This document shows, piece after piece, positions 39,116 through 48,553 of a DNA stretch of 64,000 nucleotides. A program made the position numbers and the translations under genes. Source of the DNA: Enterobacter hormaechei subsp. xiangfangensis (GTDB taxonomy: Bacteria > Pseudomonadota > Gammaproteobacteria > Enterobacterales > Enterobacteriaceae). The notes below the pieces were generated by a model, which had not been told where the DNA came from, made no database searches, and saw only the letters and a program-made list of their open reading frames with translations. Numbering within the stretch: position 1 is the stretch's first letter; every line of letters begins with the position of its first letter. The DNA lies in contig NZ_CP017183.1 in NCBI RefSeq assembly GCF_001729785.1, forward strand, positions 3,844,001 to 3,908,000. The letters run 5' to 3'.

Positions 39116-41251
39116 CTACTTCAATACGTACCCATACAGCCGCTTAATCCCGTCCGCATCCTTCTCGCTGTAAACGCCCTGCAACTCTGGGGAGAAACCC
39201 GGCAGCATATTAATGCCCTCTTCCAGTGCCAGGAAGTAGCGCTGTACTGCTCCACCCCAGACTTCCCCCGGCACCACGCACAGCACGCCCGGCGGGTATG
39301 GCAGCGCACCTTCGGCGGCAATGCGTCCTTCGGCGTCACGAATACGCACCAGTTCGACGTTCCCGCGAATGTACTCCTGGTTGGCATCCTGGGGGTTCAT
39401 CACCACGGCAGGCAGGCTCTCCTGACGGAACATCGCCTTCTGTAAATCCTTCACGTTAAAGCTGACGTAGAGATCGTGCATCTCCTGGCATAGCTGACGG
39501 ATCGTATAGTCGCGGTAACGCACCGGGTATTTCTGATAGATGGTCGGAAGCACATCCGCGAGCGGTGTGTCGTCTTCAATATGCTGTTCAAACTGCCCCA
39601 GCATCGCCACCAGCTGCATCAGCTTCTCCGCGCTCTCGGCTGGCGTCAGCAGGAACAGGATGGAGTTGAGATCGCACTTCTCCGGCACAATGCCGTTCTC
39701 GCGCAGGTAGTGGGCGAGAATGGTCGCCGGAATGCCGAAATCGGTATAGTGCCCTGTTTCAGCATCAATGCCCGGCGTGGTCAGCAGCAGCTTGCACGGA
39801 TCGACGAAATACTGCTCGCGGGCATAGCCTTCAAAACCGTGCCATTTTGCACCCGGTTCAAAACTAAAGAAGCGACGTTCGCTGGCGATGGCCTGCGTGG
39901 GGTGATCCTGCCATGGCCGCCCCGCCACCACCGGTGGGATAAACGGTTTGATCATATGGCAGTTAGCGATGATGGCCTTGCGCGCTTCAATGCCCAACTC
40001 GACACACTCCGCCCACAGCCTGCGTCCGCTTTCGCCCTCGTGGATCTTGGCGTTCACGTCCAGCGCCGCAAACAGCGGGTAAAACGGGCTGGTGGAGGCA
40101 TGCAGCATGAACGCGTTGTTCAGCCGCTTGTGCGGGCAGAAGCGCGACTGACCGCGAATATGGTTATCCTTTTTATGGATCTGCGACGTTTGTGAGAACC
40201 CGGCCTGCTGCTTGTGGACCGACTGGGTCACGAAAATTCCCGGATCGTTCTCGTTCAGTTCCAGCAGAAGCGGAGACGTTTCCGCCATCATCGGGATAAA
40301 TTGCTCGTAGCCGACCCAGGCGGAGTCAAAGAGGATGTAGTCGCAAAGGTGCCCGATCTTGTCGATCACCTGACGGGCGTTGTAGATCGTGCCATCGTAG
40401 GTGCCGAGCTGAATGATCGCCAGACGGAACGGGCGCGCCTCGGCGGCTTTCTGCGGCGCGACGTCACGGATCAGTTCCCGCAGCCAGGCCTCATCAAAGC
40501 AGTGCTCATCAATCCCGCCGATAAAACCAAACGGATTACGGGCTGCCTCAAGATAGACAGGCGTTGCCCCGGCCTGGATCAGCGCCCCATGATGGTTGGA
40601 CTTGTGGTTGTTACGATCGAACAGCACCAGATCGCCACGAGTCAGCAGCGCATTGGTCACCACTTTATTGGCCGCCGACGTGCCGTTCAGCACGAAGTAG
40701 GTTTTATCCGCGTTGAACACTTTCGCCGCGAACTTTTGCGCGTGCTTGGCAGAACCTTCGTGGATCAGCAAATCACCGAGCTTCACGTCGGCATTGCACA
40801 TATCGGCACGAAACACGTTTTCACCGAAGAAGTCGTAAAACTGCCGCCCCGCCGGGTGTTTTTTGAAAAAGGCGCCGTGCTGGTGACCCGGACAGGCAAA
40901 GGTGCTGTTTCCCATCGCCACATACTGGCTCAGGGTGTCAAAAAAGGGTGGCAGCAGGTTCTCTTCATACCGGCAGGCGGCAGATTCCAGTTCCAGCAAT
41001 TCCTGTGCTTTGCCCGAGATGATCGCCGTGACACCCTCTGGCACCTCTCCTGGCTCTGTTGAGAACATAAATACCGGTAGCTGAAAGCCCGTACGCTTCA
41101 GCAACGCGAGAATGCCGCTGTAGCTTTCAACAACCGTAATGACGACTGCCGCCACATCGGTGAAATCAGTGTTATCCAGCATAACCTTTTCGCGATGCGT
41201 AGAAACTTTGGATACCAGCTCGCGGCTGACGGCAATTTTCATGGTTTTCAT
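39116..41251 (-). CDS. speC: constitutive ornithine decarboxylase
   Basis: 711 residues, E. coli length. It decarboxylates ornithine to putrescine with PLP. A receiver-like wing domain (1-105) precedes the PLP fold; the PLP lysine is in TQSVHKQQAGFSQ and the wider site in FVLNGTSAANK and LFDSAWVGYEQF. ATG 41251 (MKTMKIAVSRELV) aligns with the E. coli start (MKSMNIAASSELV). The frame is open to 41362 without supporting homology. In E. coli speC is next to nupG; here the citrate locus separates them. Confidence 0.97.
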   Translation of the reverse strand: MKTMKIAVSRELVSKVSTHREKVMLDNTDFTDVAAVVITVVESYSGILALLKRTGFQLPVFMFSTEPGEVPEGVTAIISGKAQELLELESAACRYEENLLPPFFDTLSQYVAMGNSTFACPGHQHGAFFKKHPAGRQFYDFFGENVFRADMCNADVKLGDLLIHEGSAKHAQKFAAKVFNADKTYFVLNGTSAANKVVTNALLTRGDLVLFDRNNHKSNHHGALIQAGATPVYLEAARNPFGFIGGIDEHCFDEAWLRELIRDVAPQKAAEARPFRLAIIQLGTYDGTIYNARQVIDKIGHLCDYILFDSAWVGYEQFIPMMAETSPLLLELNENDPGIFVTQSVHKQQAGFSQTSQIHKKDNHIRGQSRFCPHKRLNNAFMLHASTSPFYPLFAALDVNAKIHEGESGRRLWAECVELGIEARKAIIANCHMIKPFIPPVVAGRPWQDHPTQAIASERRFFSFEPGAKWHGFEGYAREQYFVDPCKLLLTTPGIDAETGHYTDFGIPATILAHYLRENGIVPEKCDLNSILFLLTPAESAEKLMQLVAMLGQFEQHIEDDTPLADVLPTIYQKYPVRYRDYTIRQLCQEMHDLYVSFNVKDLQKAMFRQESLPAVVMNPQDANQEYIRGNVELVRIRDAEGRIAAEGALPYPPGVLCVVPGEVWGGAVQRYFLALEEGINMLPGFSPELQGVYSEKDADGIKRLYGYVLK

Positions 41252-41432
41252 AGGCGCAAATACCCTCACCGAGCGGTGAGACAGGAAGGAGAAAATTCGC
41301 GCAATCATGTCACCTTTTATTTTCAGGTGCAAGAAGGAATCAGTATGCGTTACGCCTCCCAAAGCTAAGCGTAATCAGGGACGAACGTGCCATAATGATG
41401 CAATGCCAGTGCTTAAATAACAGGAGTTAAAC

Positions 41433-42146
41433 GTGGTAATTGGACCCTTTATCAATGCGGGAGCCGTATTGCTGGGCGGTGTACTTGGGGCAGTATTAAG
41501 CCAGCGGTTGCCGGAGCGTATTCGCGTCTCCATGCCCTCCATTTTTGGCCTGGCGTCGTTAGGGATTGGTATCCTTTTAGTGGTGAAATGCGCCAACCTG
41601 CCGGTGATGGTACTGGCGACGCTGCTCGGCGCGCTGATCGGCGAATTTTGCTATCTGGAAAAGGGCATCAATCACGCGGTAGGCAAAGCCAAAAATCTGA
41701 TTGCCCGACCGGGCAAGGCGAAGCACGGCACGCACGAGTCGTTTATTCAAAACTACGTTGCGATCATTATTCTGTTCTGCGCCAGCGGCACGGGGATATT
41801 CGGTTCGATGCAGGAAGGGATGACCGGCGATCCCAGCATATTGATTGCGAAAGCGTTTCTGGATTTCTTTACTGCCACCATCTTTGCCACCACCCTCGGC
41901 ATCGCCGTCGCCGCGATTTGCGTGCCGATGTTGCTTATTCAACTGGCGCTGGCCACCTGCGCCACGCTGATCCTGCCGCTGACAACACCAGCGATGATGG
42001 CAGACTTTACCGCCGTCGGCGGCCTGTTGCTGCTGGCGACAGGGCTGCGAATCTGTGGCATTAAGATGTTTGCAGTGGTGAACATGCTCCCTGCCCTCCT
42101 GCTCGCGATGCCGCTATCCGCGCTCTGGACGCACTTTTTCGCTTAA
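41433..42146 (+). CDS. yqgA: DUF554 membrane protein YqgA
   Basis: 237 residues with about seven hydrophobic segments. It opens VVIGPFINAGAVLLGGVLGA, and the middle has LFCASGTGIFGSMQEGMTGD. The family is an inner-membrane protein of unknown function. It is divergent from speC and precedes tRNA-Phe, as in E. coli. The start is GTG or ATG-proximal at 41433, after AGGAGTTAAAC. Confidence 0.92.
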   Translation: MVIGPFINAGAVLLGGVLGAVLSQRLPERIRVSMPSIFGLASLGIGILLVVKCANLPVMVLATLLGALIGEFCYLEKGINHAVGKAKNLIARPGKAKHGTHESFIQNYVAIIILFCASGTGIFGSMQEGMTGDPSILIAKAFLDFFTATIFATTLGIAVAAICVPMLLIQLALATCATLILPLTTPAMMADFTAVGGLLLLATGLRICGIKMFAVVNMLPALLLAMPLSALWTHFFA

Positions 42147-42202
42147 GTTTGCGACGAAATGGTGAGAGAGTGTGCAGTCTGCACCGAAAGCAACAAATTT
42201 CG

Positions 42203-42231
42203 TTGACGCCGGAGGGAGGATCGGGTTTAAT
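42203..42231 (+). promoter_or_regulatory. promoter of pheV
   Basis: TTGACG (42203) and TTTAAT (42226) are 17 bp apart, followed by the GC-rich discriminator GCGCCCCG typical of stringently controlled stable-RNA promoters. Confidence 0.8.
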
Positions 42232-42241
42232 GCGCCCCGTT

Positions 42242-42317
42242 GCCCGGATAGCTCAGTCGGTAGAGCAGGGGATTGAAAATCCCCGTGTCCTTGGTTCGAT
42301 TCCGAGTCCGGGCACCA
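42242..42317 (+). tRNA. pheV: tRNA-Phe (anticodon GAA)
   Basis: 76 nt including encoded CCA. The acceptor arms GCCCGGA and TCCGGGC pair, GAA lies at 42275-42277 within GGGGATTGAAAATCCCC, and TTCGATTC is the T loop. Identical or nearly so to E. coli tRNA-Phe. In E. coli pheV is a common integration site for genomic islands; the variable region here begins directly after it. Confidence 0.98.
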
Positions 42318-42329
42318 AATTTCCTATTA

Positions 42330-42355
42330 ACGGACCTCCACGGAGGTCCGTTTTT
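42330..42355 (+). terminator. terminator after pheV
   Basis: CGGACCTCC (42331-42339) pairs with GGAGGTCCG (42342-42350), followed by five T. Confidence 0.85.
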
Positions 42356-42394
42356 GCATTCTGAGCCCGCCAGAATCATTACTTCTGCATTCCC

Positions 42395-44179
42395 TTAACG
42401 ACATCCCAACCACTGCGTCAGCAGCGCATGCAGTTTAGCTGGCTCCAGAGGCTTGCGGAGTACCAGATACCCCTCCTGCTCCGCCTCCAGCAGAACCGGT
42501 GAATTAAATTCGCCGCTAACTATCGCGCCGCTCATATCCGGCAGACGTTCAAAAAGCGCTTTCAGGATATCGAAGCCGCTTTCGCCGGATCGCAGGCGCT
42601 GGTCGCACAGCACGGCGAACGGCGTAAAGCCGTCGTCGATTATGGCAAACGCTTCTTCAGCGGAGGCCGCACAGCGTACGTCGATTCCCCAGACGCTCAT
42701 CAGGCTCTCCCAGGCAGACGTCACCAGCGGGTCGTCATCGACAACCAGGCAGGAACCGTGCAGCGGCGCATAGCGTACCGGCGTGGCGGTGTTATCAGCG
42801 GCGGGCGGGGTATCCAGCACGCTATCTTCGCCAGCATATTGGGTAAAGCGCATCCAGAAGCGTGAGCCTTTCCCTTCAATGGATTGCATCCCGTATTTCA
42901 CCTTCATCAGCTTGGCGCAACGGGCAACGACGGCCAGTCCCAGCCCGTGTCCGGCGCTGTCGATCTTCCATGCCAGCTCGGGGCGGTAGTAAGGTGAGAA
43001 GATTTTGCCCTTCTCTTCATCGGCGATACCGACTCCCGTGTCCCACACCTCCACCATACACTCGTCACCGCGCGGTCGGATGGCGACCAGCACCCCGCCC
43101 TGGAGCGTGTAGCGAAGGGCGTTTTGAATCAGGTTGATCAGGGACTGTCGCACCAGTAGCGGATCGCCCATCACGTAGATATGGCGTTTAGGCCGCCGGA
43201 TGCACAGCCTAAGCGCGCGGCTGTTGGCCTCTTCACGAAACAGCGTGATGACCGAGTCGAGCAGAGCACCGATATCCACTTTGGTCGGGGCAGAGAGGAC
43301 ATTCCCGGATTCTATTTTGCTGAGATCGAGCAGAGAGTTGAGCATTAAATGTACCGAGCGAACGCTCTGCTGAAGGTCAAGAAGCTGTGGCGTCAGGCTG
43401 CCGTCCCGGTTTCGATGGAGGATGGCTTCGATCAGAAAGCCCATAGCATGCACAGGCTGGCGCAGATCGTGGCTGGCGGTGGTCAGAAACTGGTTTTTAT
43501 CCAGCAGTGCCTGCTCCGCGTCCTCTTTGGCCTGACGAAACTGTTCCGCCAGCCGTGAGCTTTTTTCCTCAAGCAGCGCCTGCTGAATAAAGAACGCATG
43601 GGAAGTTAACGCATGGCGGTAAATTGCGAAGCCGTAAAGCAGATTCAGCATGAGCACGATGAACATCAACTCATCCAGCCGCCAGATAATACCGAGGTTC
43701 AGCACCCCCCAGGAGGCGAAGAAAAAACGCGTGAAGGTACTGATGACAGGCGTCAGATGTGTCGCATTGGCGGCGACGATGGCGGCGATGCTAATATTAA
43801 GTAACAGGAAAAAGTCAAAATTCTGCGTCTGTGGCGTAATTAAATAGAGTGAAGAAATTCCCAGCCCGTGAATAAAGGCAATATTATTAATACGCGGAAG
43901 CCAGCGTCGCAGGACGTCCCTCTCACCGTTTTCTTTCGCTTCACGCTGATAGCATCGGTGCAATAGTCGTATCGCCACGGCACATAGCAGATAAATAATT
44001 ATCCAGATAATCGTTGGGCCGAGGTCGTCCCCAAGCATATAAATCCAGATGGCGAAAGGAATACCCACAAAGGGCACAGCACTAAAGCTAAATACCAGCC
44101 GCAGAAAGGTGTTGTTTAGCAAACGGATCTGCGCCGGAGCAGAGATACCATCATTTTGTAAGCTCTGGAAAAACCTCAT
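42395..44179 (-). CDS. hybrid sensor histidine kinase with C-terminal receiver
   Basis: 594 residues. About six membrane helices occupy residues 25-195, with no obvious periplasmic domain, so the sensor lies in the membrane. A coiled segment (EEKSSRLAEQFRQAKEDAEQA) leads to the HisKA domain with TASHDLRQPVHAMGF. The ATPase has NLIQNALRYT, DTGVGI and AGHGLGLAVV. A receiver at 465-590 has VVDDDPLV, the Asp in LCDQRLRSG and LRKPLEP. It is translated 4 nt into the end of its response regulator gene (ATGA overlap). The ligand is unknown. Confidence 0.92.
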   Translation of the reverse strand: MRFFQSLQNDGISAPAQIRLLNNTFLRLVFSFSAVPFVGIPFAIWIYMLGDDLGPTIIWIIIYLLCAVAIRLLHRCYQREAKENGERDVLRRWLPRINNIAFIHGLGISSLYLITPQTQNFDFFLLLNISIAAIVAANATHLTPVISTFTRFFFASWGVLNLGIIWRLDELMFIVLMLNLLYGFAIYRHALTSHAFFIQQALLEEKSSRLAEQFRQAKEDAEQALLDKNQFLTTASHDLRQPVHAMGFLIEAILHRNRDGSLTPQLLDLQQSVRSVHLMLNSLLDLSKIESGNVLSAPTKVDIGALLDSVITLFREEANSRALRLCIRRPKRHIYVMGDPLLVRQSLINLIQNALRYTLQGGVLVAIRPRGDECMVEVWDTGVGIADEEKGKIFSPYYRPELAWKIDSAGHGLGLAVVARCAKLMKVKYGMQSIEGKGSRFWMRFTQYAGEDSVLDTPPAADNTATPVRYAPLHGSCLVVDDDPLVTSAWESLMSVWGIDVRCAASAEEAFAIIDDGFTPFAVLCDQRLRSGESGFDILKALFERLPDMSGAIVSGEFNSPVLLEAEQEGYLVLRKPLEPAKLHALLTQWLGCR

Positions 44180-44808
44180 TCCGACGGATCCTGCTTGCCA
44201 TGCAGAAGCGTGATGGCTTCAACCCGGCTGTTAACGCCTATCTTTTTCAATATATTGCTGATGTGTTCTTTGACCGTGGGCTCAGAAATTGAAAGCTGTG
44301 CGGCGATTCGTTTATTCGGCAGGCCGCGCATAATCATATTTAACACGTCTATTTGTCGCGGCGTTAAGTTAAATTTACTTAACTTCTCATTATTGGCCTT
44401 AACGGAAATTTCGTTTCCCTCAGGAAACCAGGTCTGATTATCAGTGAGTGCGAAAACGGCCCGCGAGAACATCTCAGGTGGCTCGCTTTTCAATACAAAA
44501 CCGTGTCCCCCGGCGGCATTAACTTTGCGCCAGATATCATTATTGTCATCCCCGCTGACCACCAGGAGTCGTACCTGTGGGTAAAGTTGTTTTACTTCTT
44601 TGAGTAATTTCAGGGCCGTTCCGGAAGAGAGCCAAAAATCGATTACCAGCAAACGTGGCGGGCCATGATCTCTAATTTGTCGGTAGCAATCATCCTCATT
44701 CGTCACCACACACGCCTGTTTAAACTGGCAATGTGTAATCAGAAAATTGGCGATGCCGCTTGCTACCAATGGATGGTCATCAACGACTAACGCATAATTC
44801 TGTCCCAA
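44176..44808 (-). CDS. NarL/FixJ-type response regulator
   Basis: 210 residues. The receiver has LVVDDHPLV, the Asp in LLVIDFWLSSG and the Lys in FVLKSEPPE. The LuxR-type HTH is FNLTPRQIDVLNMIMRG...LSISEPTVKEHISNILKKI. The start is TTG at 44808, fixed by AAGGAGG 8 nt upstream. That ribosome site lies inside a 15-bp inverted repeat (44807-44821). It is the first gene of a two-gene operon with the hybrid kinase and is divergent from the lipoprotein and autotransporter genes, which are its likely targets (inference). Confidence 0.92.
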   Translation of the reverse strand: MGQNYALVVDDHPLVASGIANFLITHCQFKQACVVTNEDDCYRQIRDHGPPRLLVIDFWLSSGTALKLLKEVKQLYPQVRLLVVSGDDNNDIWRKVNAAGGHGFVLKSEPPEMFSRAVFALTDNQTWFPEGNEISVKANNEKLSKFNLTPRQIDVLNMIMRGLPNKRIAAQLSISEPTVKEHISNILKKIGVNSRVEAITLLHGKQDPSE

Positions 44809-44983
44809 AGGAGCCTCCTTTTACCTTCGCATATCTTAGAGTACAGATGAATTATTATCTACCCACCCTACTTTAGGAGGGTTTTTTCGATTAGGAAAGA
44901 GAAATATATTATTCGCTGATTTGGGTAAAAGAAAACATAAATACAATCAGTGAAATTAACTGGTTGGATATCAAGGATAATTT

Positions 44984-45298
44984 ATGAAAAAACCACTAAT
45001 CGTTTTAACCGTTACGTTGATGTTAGCCGGTTGTTCCACGTTGAAAACCGATCAGGCTATTCCACTCCTCCAGGCGGAGACCGCTAAAATGCTGGGACTG
45101 GGCTCATCGGATGAAATAACTGTGACCAACGTTAATGGCGCCCAGCCGGACGCACTGGGAGGACAAAAACTCTCTTATCGCGCCACGACAGAAAAAGGGC
45201 GTATTTTCGATTGTTCATCGATGATGATGCCGGGAATTTTAGGATCCGCACCGACGCTGAGCGCGCCAACCTGTACACCTGTTGTCACACATAAATAA
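44984..45298 (+). CDS. small lipoprotein of unknown function
   Basis: 104 residues. MKKPLIVLTVTLMLAGCSTL has a clear lipobox (LAGC). The residue after Cys is Ser, so outer-membrane sorting is expected. The mature part has Cys residues near 76 and 96 that may pair. I do not recognise the domain. It starts 175 nt from the divergent response regulator and lies 116 nt before the autotransporter. Confidence 0.8.
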   Translation: MKKPLIVLTVTLMLAGCSTLKTDQAIPLLQAETAKMLGLGSSDEITVTNVNGAQPDALGGQKLSYRATTEKGRIFDCSSMMMPGILGSAPTLSAPTCTPVVTHK

Positions 45299-45414
45299 TT
45301 AACGCCGCATCAAAAGGCGTACATAAATAACGCCTTTTACATTATCTGGCGTATCTGAGTTTTCATAAAAAAACGATGTTCCTGACATCATGCTAATGTG
45401 TACGGAGATAGCCC

Positions 45415-48400
45415 GTGAATAACTCTACATCGCATTCTTTAGCGGTTAAGACACCGCTTTCCAGACTTTACCTCGCTCTATTTTCCGCGCCGCTGTTACT
45501 GTTTTTACCTGCCGATATCGCGCGTGCAGCCGATGCCTTTTTTGATGGCGACTCGCGTATTACCGAAACGCTGGGTTACACCGGTGATGTTTATGTTGGA
45601 CGTAATCAACGCGGAAATCTGTTGATCGATAATGGCAAAATCACCGCCTATAACATCAATATCGGTCGGCTGTTCGACGGCAAAATTTATGAAAGCGTGG
45701 TCACGGTCCGTGGGCCAGACGCTGAGCTTAACGCGGTGAACGATCGGTACGTCCTGCGCGGCGACCTGAATCTTGGCCTCGGCACCCTGCGAGTCGAAGA
45801 GGGCGCGCTGGCGAGTGCAAAGGAGATTGTTGTCGGCACCACCCGCGGCTACGACAGCCACCTTATCGCCACGGGTGCTGGCTCTCGTGTGACCAGTAAT
45901 TTTCTCAGCGTAGGCACCGATCTGGGCGCACGCTCCACGCTTGCGATTGAAGACGGCGCTGCGCTCAATACCGCTTACGATGCACGCATCGGCAACGGTA
46001 CCGGACCGGGTGAAACCGACACGCTGAGCCCGAAAGCCACCGTCACTGGGAGCGGCTCACAGTGGAACGTTGGCCGTACGTTGACGCTTTATGGCGACCT
46101 GGACGTGCTGAACGGCGGAACGGTTAACGTTGGCGGCGTGCAGGTGGCAGGCGTCTCCGGGGCAGGGAAAACCGCCGAGCTGGTTATTGCGGGCGAGGAC
46201 TCACGCTTTACCAGCGGCAGCAGCGTGAGCGTGGGCGATTACGGCAATGGCGTGCTGTCTGTGATTGACGGCGGTTCATTTTCCGCTGGCAGCAATGCGC
46301 TGATCGTGGGGACATCGGGTTCCGGCTCGAACCGGGGTGCGCTCATCATCGGCAGCCGCGGCAATATGGACACCGGCACGGGTTTAACTGAGCCAACGCT
46401 TGGCACGGCGGGCGGCGCAGGTACCCTCGATGCGAAGACGGCAATAAGCCTGCGTGGCGGACTGTTCGGCAGCTATGTCTACTTCAACCATACCGACGGA
46501 AATTACATCTTCAGCAACACGATGAGCGGTGAAGGTGATGTGATCAACACCTCCGGGCAGACGACGCTGAACGGCGATCTTTCCGCACTCAAGGCGAACG
46601 TCACCGCGCGGGGCGGTAAAGTCATTATTGCCAGCAATATTAATACCCAACCAGAAGACGATATTTTTGACGTCCAGACGCTTAGCGCGGAGAACGGCGG
46701 CACGCTGATCCTCAATGCGACGGCGGGTTCAGACGTCAGCAACGGGGTGGGTTACAGCAGCGCCGCGTCAATCAAGTCCGGCGGCACGCTGGGCGGCAAC
46801 GGGACGCTGGGCCAGACCGAGATCCTGTCCGGCGGACATATCTCGCCCGGCGACGGCACTATCGGTACGTTGACGCTGAAACGCTATCTGAACTTTATCG
46901 GCGAATCCTTCTATGACGTCGATATCGCAGGAGATGGCCGCAGCGACCAGCTACTGGTATCGGGCAAAACCACCATCAGCAATCAGGCTAAGGTACAGGT
47001 CACCGCGCTGGATCCGCAAACCAGCTATAAAACGGGCCAAAGCTACCGCATTTTGACCTCCGACGGGGGAATTGACGGTGAGTTCGCCGGCGCGATCTCC
47101 AAATCCGCCTTCCTCGACGTGGCGCTTAAGCAAAGCACCAACGCCGTCGATCTGACCATCGCGCAGAAAGAGACCGGTGGCGAGAATCCTGGAGGAGAAA
47201 ATCCCGGAGGCGAAAACCCTGGCGGTGAGAATCCTGGTGGTGAAAACCCCGGAGGCGAAAACCCTGGCGGTGAGAATCCTGGTGGAGAAAACCCCGGAGG
47301 CGAAAATCCTGGCGGTGAGAATCCTGGTGGTGAAAACCCCGGAGGTGAAAACCCGGGCAGCGGCAAGCCGGGCATTTTCCAGACCGTGGCCCAAAGCAGC
47401 AACCAGTGGAATACCGCTGGCGCGCTCTCCACGCTGACGCAAAGCGGCCCGTCGCTGGCGCTGTATAACTCGCTGCTTCTGCTGAGCGCACCGGAAGCGC
47501 GCGAGGCGTTCAACCAGCTTTCTGGTGAAGTTTATCCGTCAATGCAGTCCAACCTGATCGCTGGCAGCACGCAGGTGTTTAACGTGTTAAACCAGCGCAT
47601 GCAGCGCGCGTTTGATAGCGACAGCCTGCCGATACCACCGTTAGCCATGTCGCTGGTGCAGCAGCCGGAGCCGCAAAACAATGGCGTCTGGGGCCAGACC
47701 TTCAGCTCCTGGAGCCGAAACAGCGGCGACGGTAACGTGGGCAAGCTGGACGGCAACACCACCGGCTTCCTGCTGGGGGCAGATCGCAAGCTGGCGGACC
47801 ATAACGTGCGTGTCGGCGGCTACTTCGGCTACAGCCGGGGTGATTACGACGTCGACAGCCGTCGCTCCTCAACGGATACCGACAACTATCACCTTGGCCT
47901 GTATGCGGCGGGTCAACAGGATGCGTTCTCCCTTCGCGGCGCGCTGGGTTATACCTGGCACAAGATCGAAGGCGAGCGCAATGTTGATTTCAGCGGTTTC
48001 TCGGATCGGCTGAAGTCAGATTACGACGCCAACTCCCTGCTGGCGTTCACCGAAGCGGGCTACCGTTTCGGCCAGCCAGACAGGAATATTGAGCCGTTCG
48101 TCAATTTATCGTACATCCGGCTACATACCGACAGCTTCAGGGAAGACGGCGGTGCCGCTGCGCTGAGCGTCCGTAACGAAACGATGAACACCTTCTACAC
48201 GACACTCGGGTTGCGCGGTGTGACCGAGCTGCCGAAGCACGTTAACCTCTACGGTTCATTGGGCTGGCAGCACGCCTATGGCGATAAGAATACCTCTTCG
48301 CGCATGGCGTTTGCGGACAGCGACGCGTTCATTACTCAGGGACAGGCCGTGGATGAGGATGTGATGGTCGGTGATATCGGCGTGAGCGTACAGCTGTCGC

Positions 48401-48492
48401 GTGCTGCGACGCTGGATGTGGGTTACCAGGGACAATATGGTGCGGATACCCGCGTCAACTCGGTTAACGCCAATCTGCGCTGGTCGTTCTGA
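45415..48492 (+). CDS. large autotransporter (type Va) with repeat linker
   Basis: 1025 residues. A long signal peptide (to about residue 40; LFSAPLLLFLPADIARA) precedes a beta-helix passenger (about 40-585) with stacked repeats such as GGTVNVGGVQVAG and GGTLGGNGTLGQTEILSGGH, found in AIDA/pertactin-type passengers. Then come twelve GGENP repeats and a C-terminal beta-barrel (about 760-1025) starting VWGQTFSSWSRNSGDGNV and ending in a terminal Phe (LRWSF), the BAM signal. No protease motif is visible, so it is likely an adhesin. GTG start with GGAG 8 nt upstream. Confidence 0.92.
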   Translation: MNNSTSHSLAVKTPLSRLYLALFSAPLLLFLPADIARAADAFFDGDSRITETLGYTGDVYVGRNQRGNLLIDNGKITAYNINIGRLFDGKIYESVVTVRGPDAELNAVNDRYVLRGDLNLGLGTLRVEEGALASAKEIVVGTTRGYDSHLIATGAGSRVTSNFLSVGTDLGARSTLAIEDGAALNTAYDARIGNGTGPGETDTLSPKATVTGSGSQWNVGRTLTLYGDLDVLNGGTVNVGGVQVAGVSGAGKTAELVIAGEDSRFTSGSSVSVGDYGNGVLSVIDGGSFSAGSNALIVGTSGSGSNRGALIIGSRGNMDTGTGLTEPTLGTAGGAGTLDAKTAISLRGGLFGSYVYFNHTDGNYIFSNTMSGEGDVINTSGQTTLNGDLSALKANVTARGGKVIIASNINTQPEDDIFDVQTLSAENGGTLILNATAGSDVSNGVGYSSAASIKSGGTLGGNGTLGQTEILSGGHISPGDGTIGTLTLKRYLNFIGESFYDVDIAGDGRSDQLLVSGKTTISNQAKVQVTALDPQTSYKTGQSYRILTSDGGIDGEFAGAISKSAFLDVALKQSTNAVDLTIAQKETGGENPGGENPGGENPGGENPGGENPGGENPGGENPGGENPGGENPGGENPGGENPGGENPGSGKPGIFQTVAQSSNQWNTAGALSTLTQSGPSLALYNSLLLLSAPEAREAFNQLSGEVYPSMQSNLIAGSTQVFNVLNQRMQRAFDSDSLPIPPLAMSLVQQPEPQNNGVWGQTFSSWSRNSGDGNVGKLDGNTTGFLLGADRKLADHNVRVGGYFGYSRGDYDVDSRRSSTDTDNYHLGLYAAGQQDAFSLRGALGYTWHKIEGERNVDFSGFSDRLKSDYDANSLLAFTEAGYRFGQPDRNIEPFVNLSYIRLHTDSFREDGGAAALSVRNETMNTFYTTLGLRGVTELPKHVNLYGSLGWQHAYGDKNTSSRMAFADSDAFITQGQAVDEDVMVGDIGVSVQLSRAATLDVGYQGQYGADTRVNSVNANLRWSF
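47176..47355 (+). repeat. 15-bp coding minisatellite, 12 units (GGENP)
   Basis: Twelve tandem 15-bp units encode Gly-Gly-Glu-Asn-Pro, followed by a degenerate unit GSGKP. Wobble differences recur every three units, giving a 45-bp higher-order period. It links the passenger to the barrel. Confidence 0.95.
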
Positions 48493-48509
48493 ATTATTTC
48501 CATTAAAAG

Positions 48510-48537
48510 AACCCGCCCTCGTGGCGGGTTTCTGCTT
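48510..48537 (+). terminator. terminator after the autotransporter
   Basis: AACCCGCC (48510-48517) pairs with GGCGGGTT (48523-48530), followed by TCTGCTTTT. It can also serve the convergent regulator gene. Confidence 0.8.
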
Positions 48538-48553
48538 TTGGCTTCTGACGAGG

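Noticed and set aside
42242..42317. Attachment site for an integrated island at the pheV 3' end
   Set aside because: I found no integrase gene and could not spot a second copy of the tRNA 3' end, so no att site is called.
47043..47513. Open frame on the minus strand with many GFSPP repeats
   Set aside because: It is the antisense shadow of the GGENP repeat of the autotransporter, with no ribosome site.
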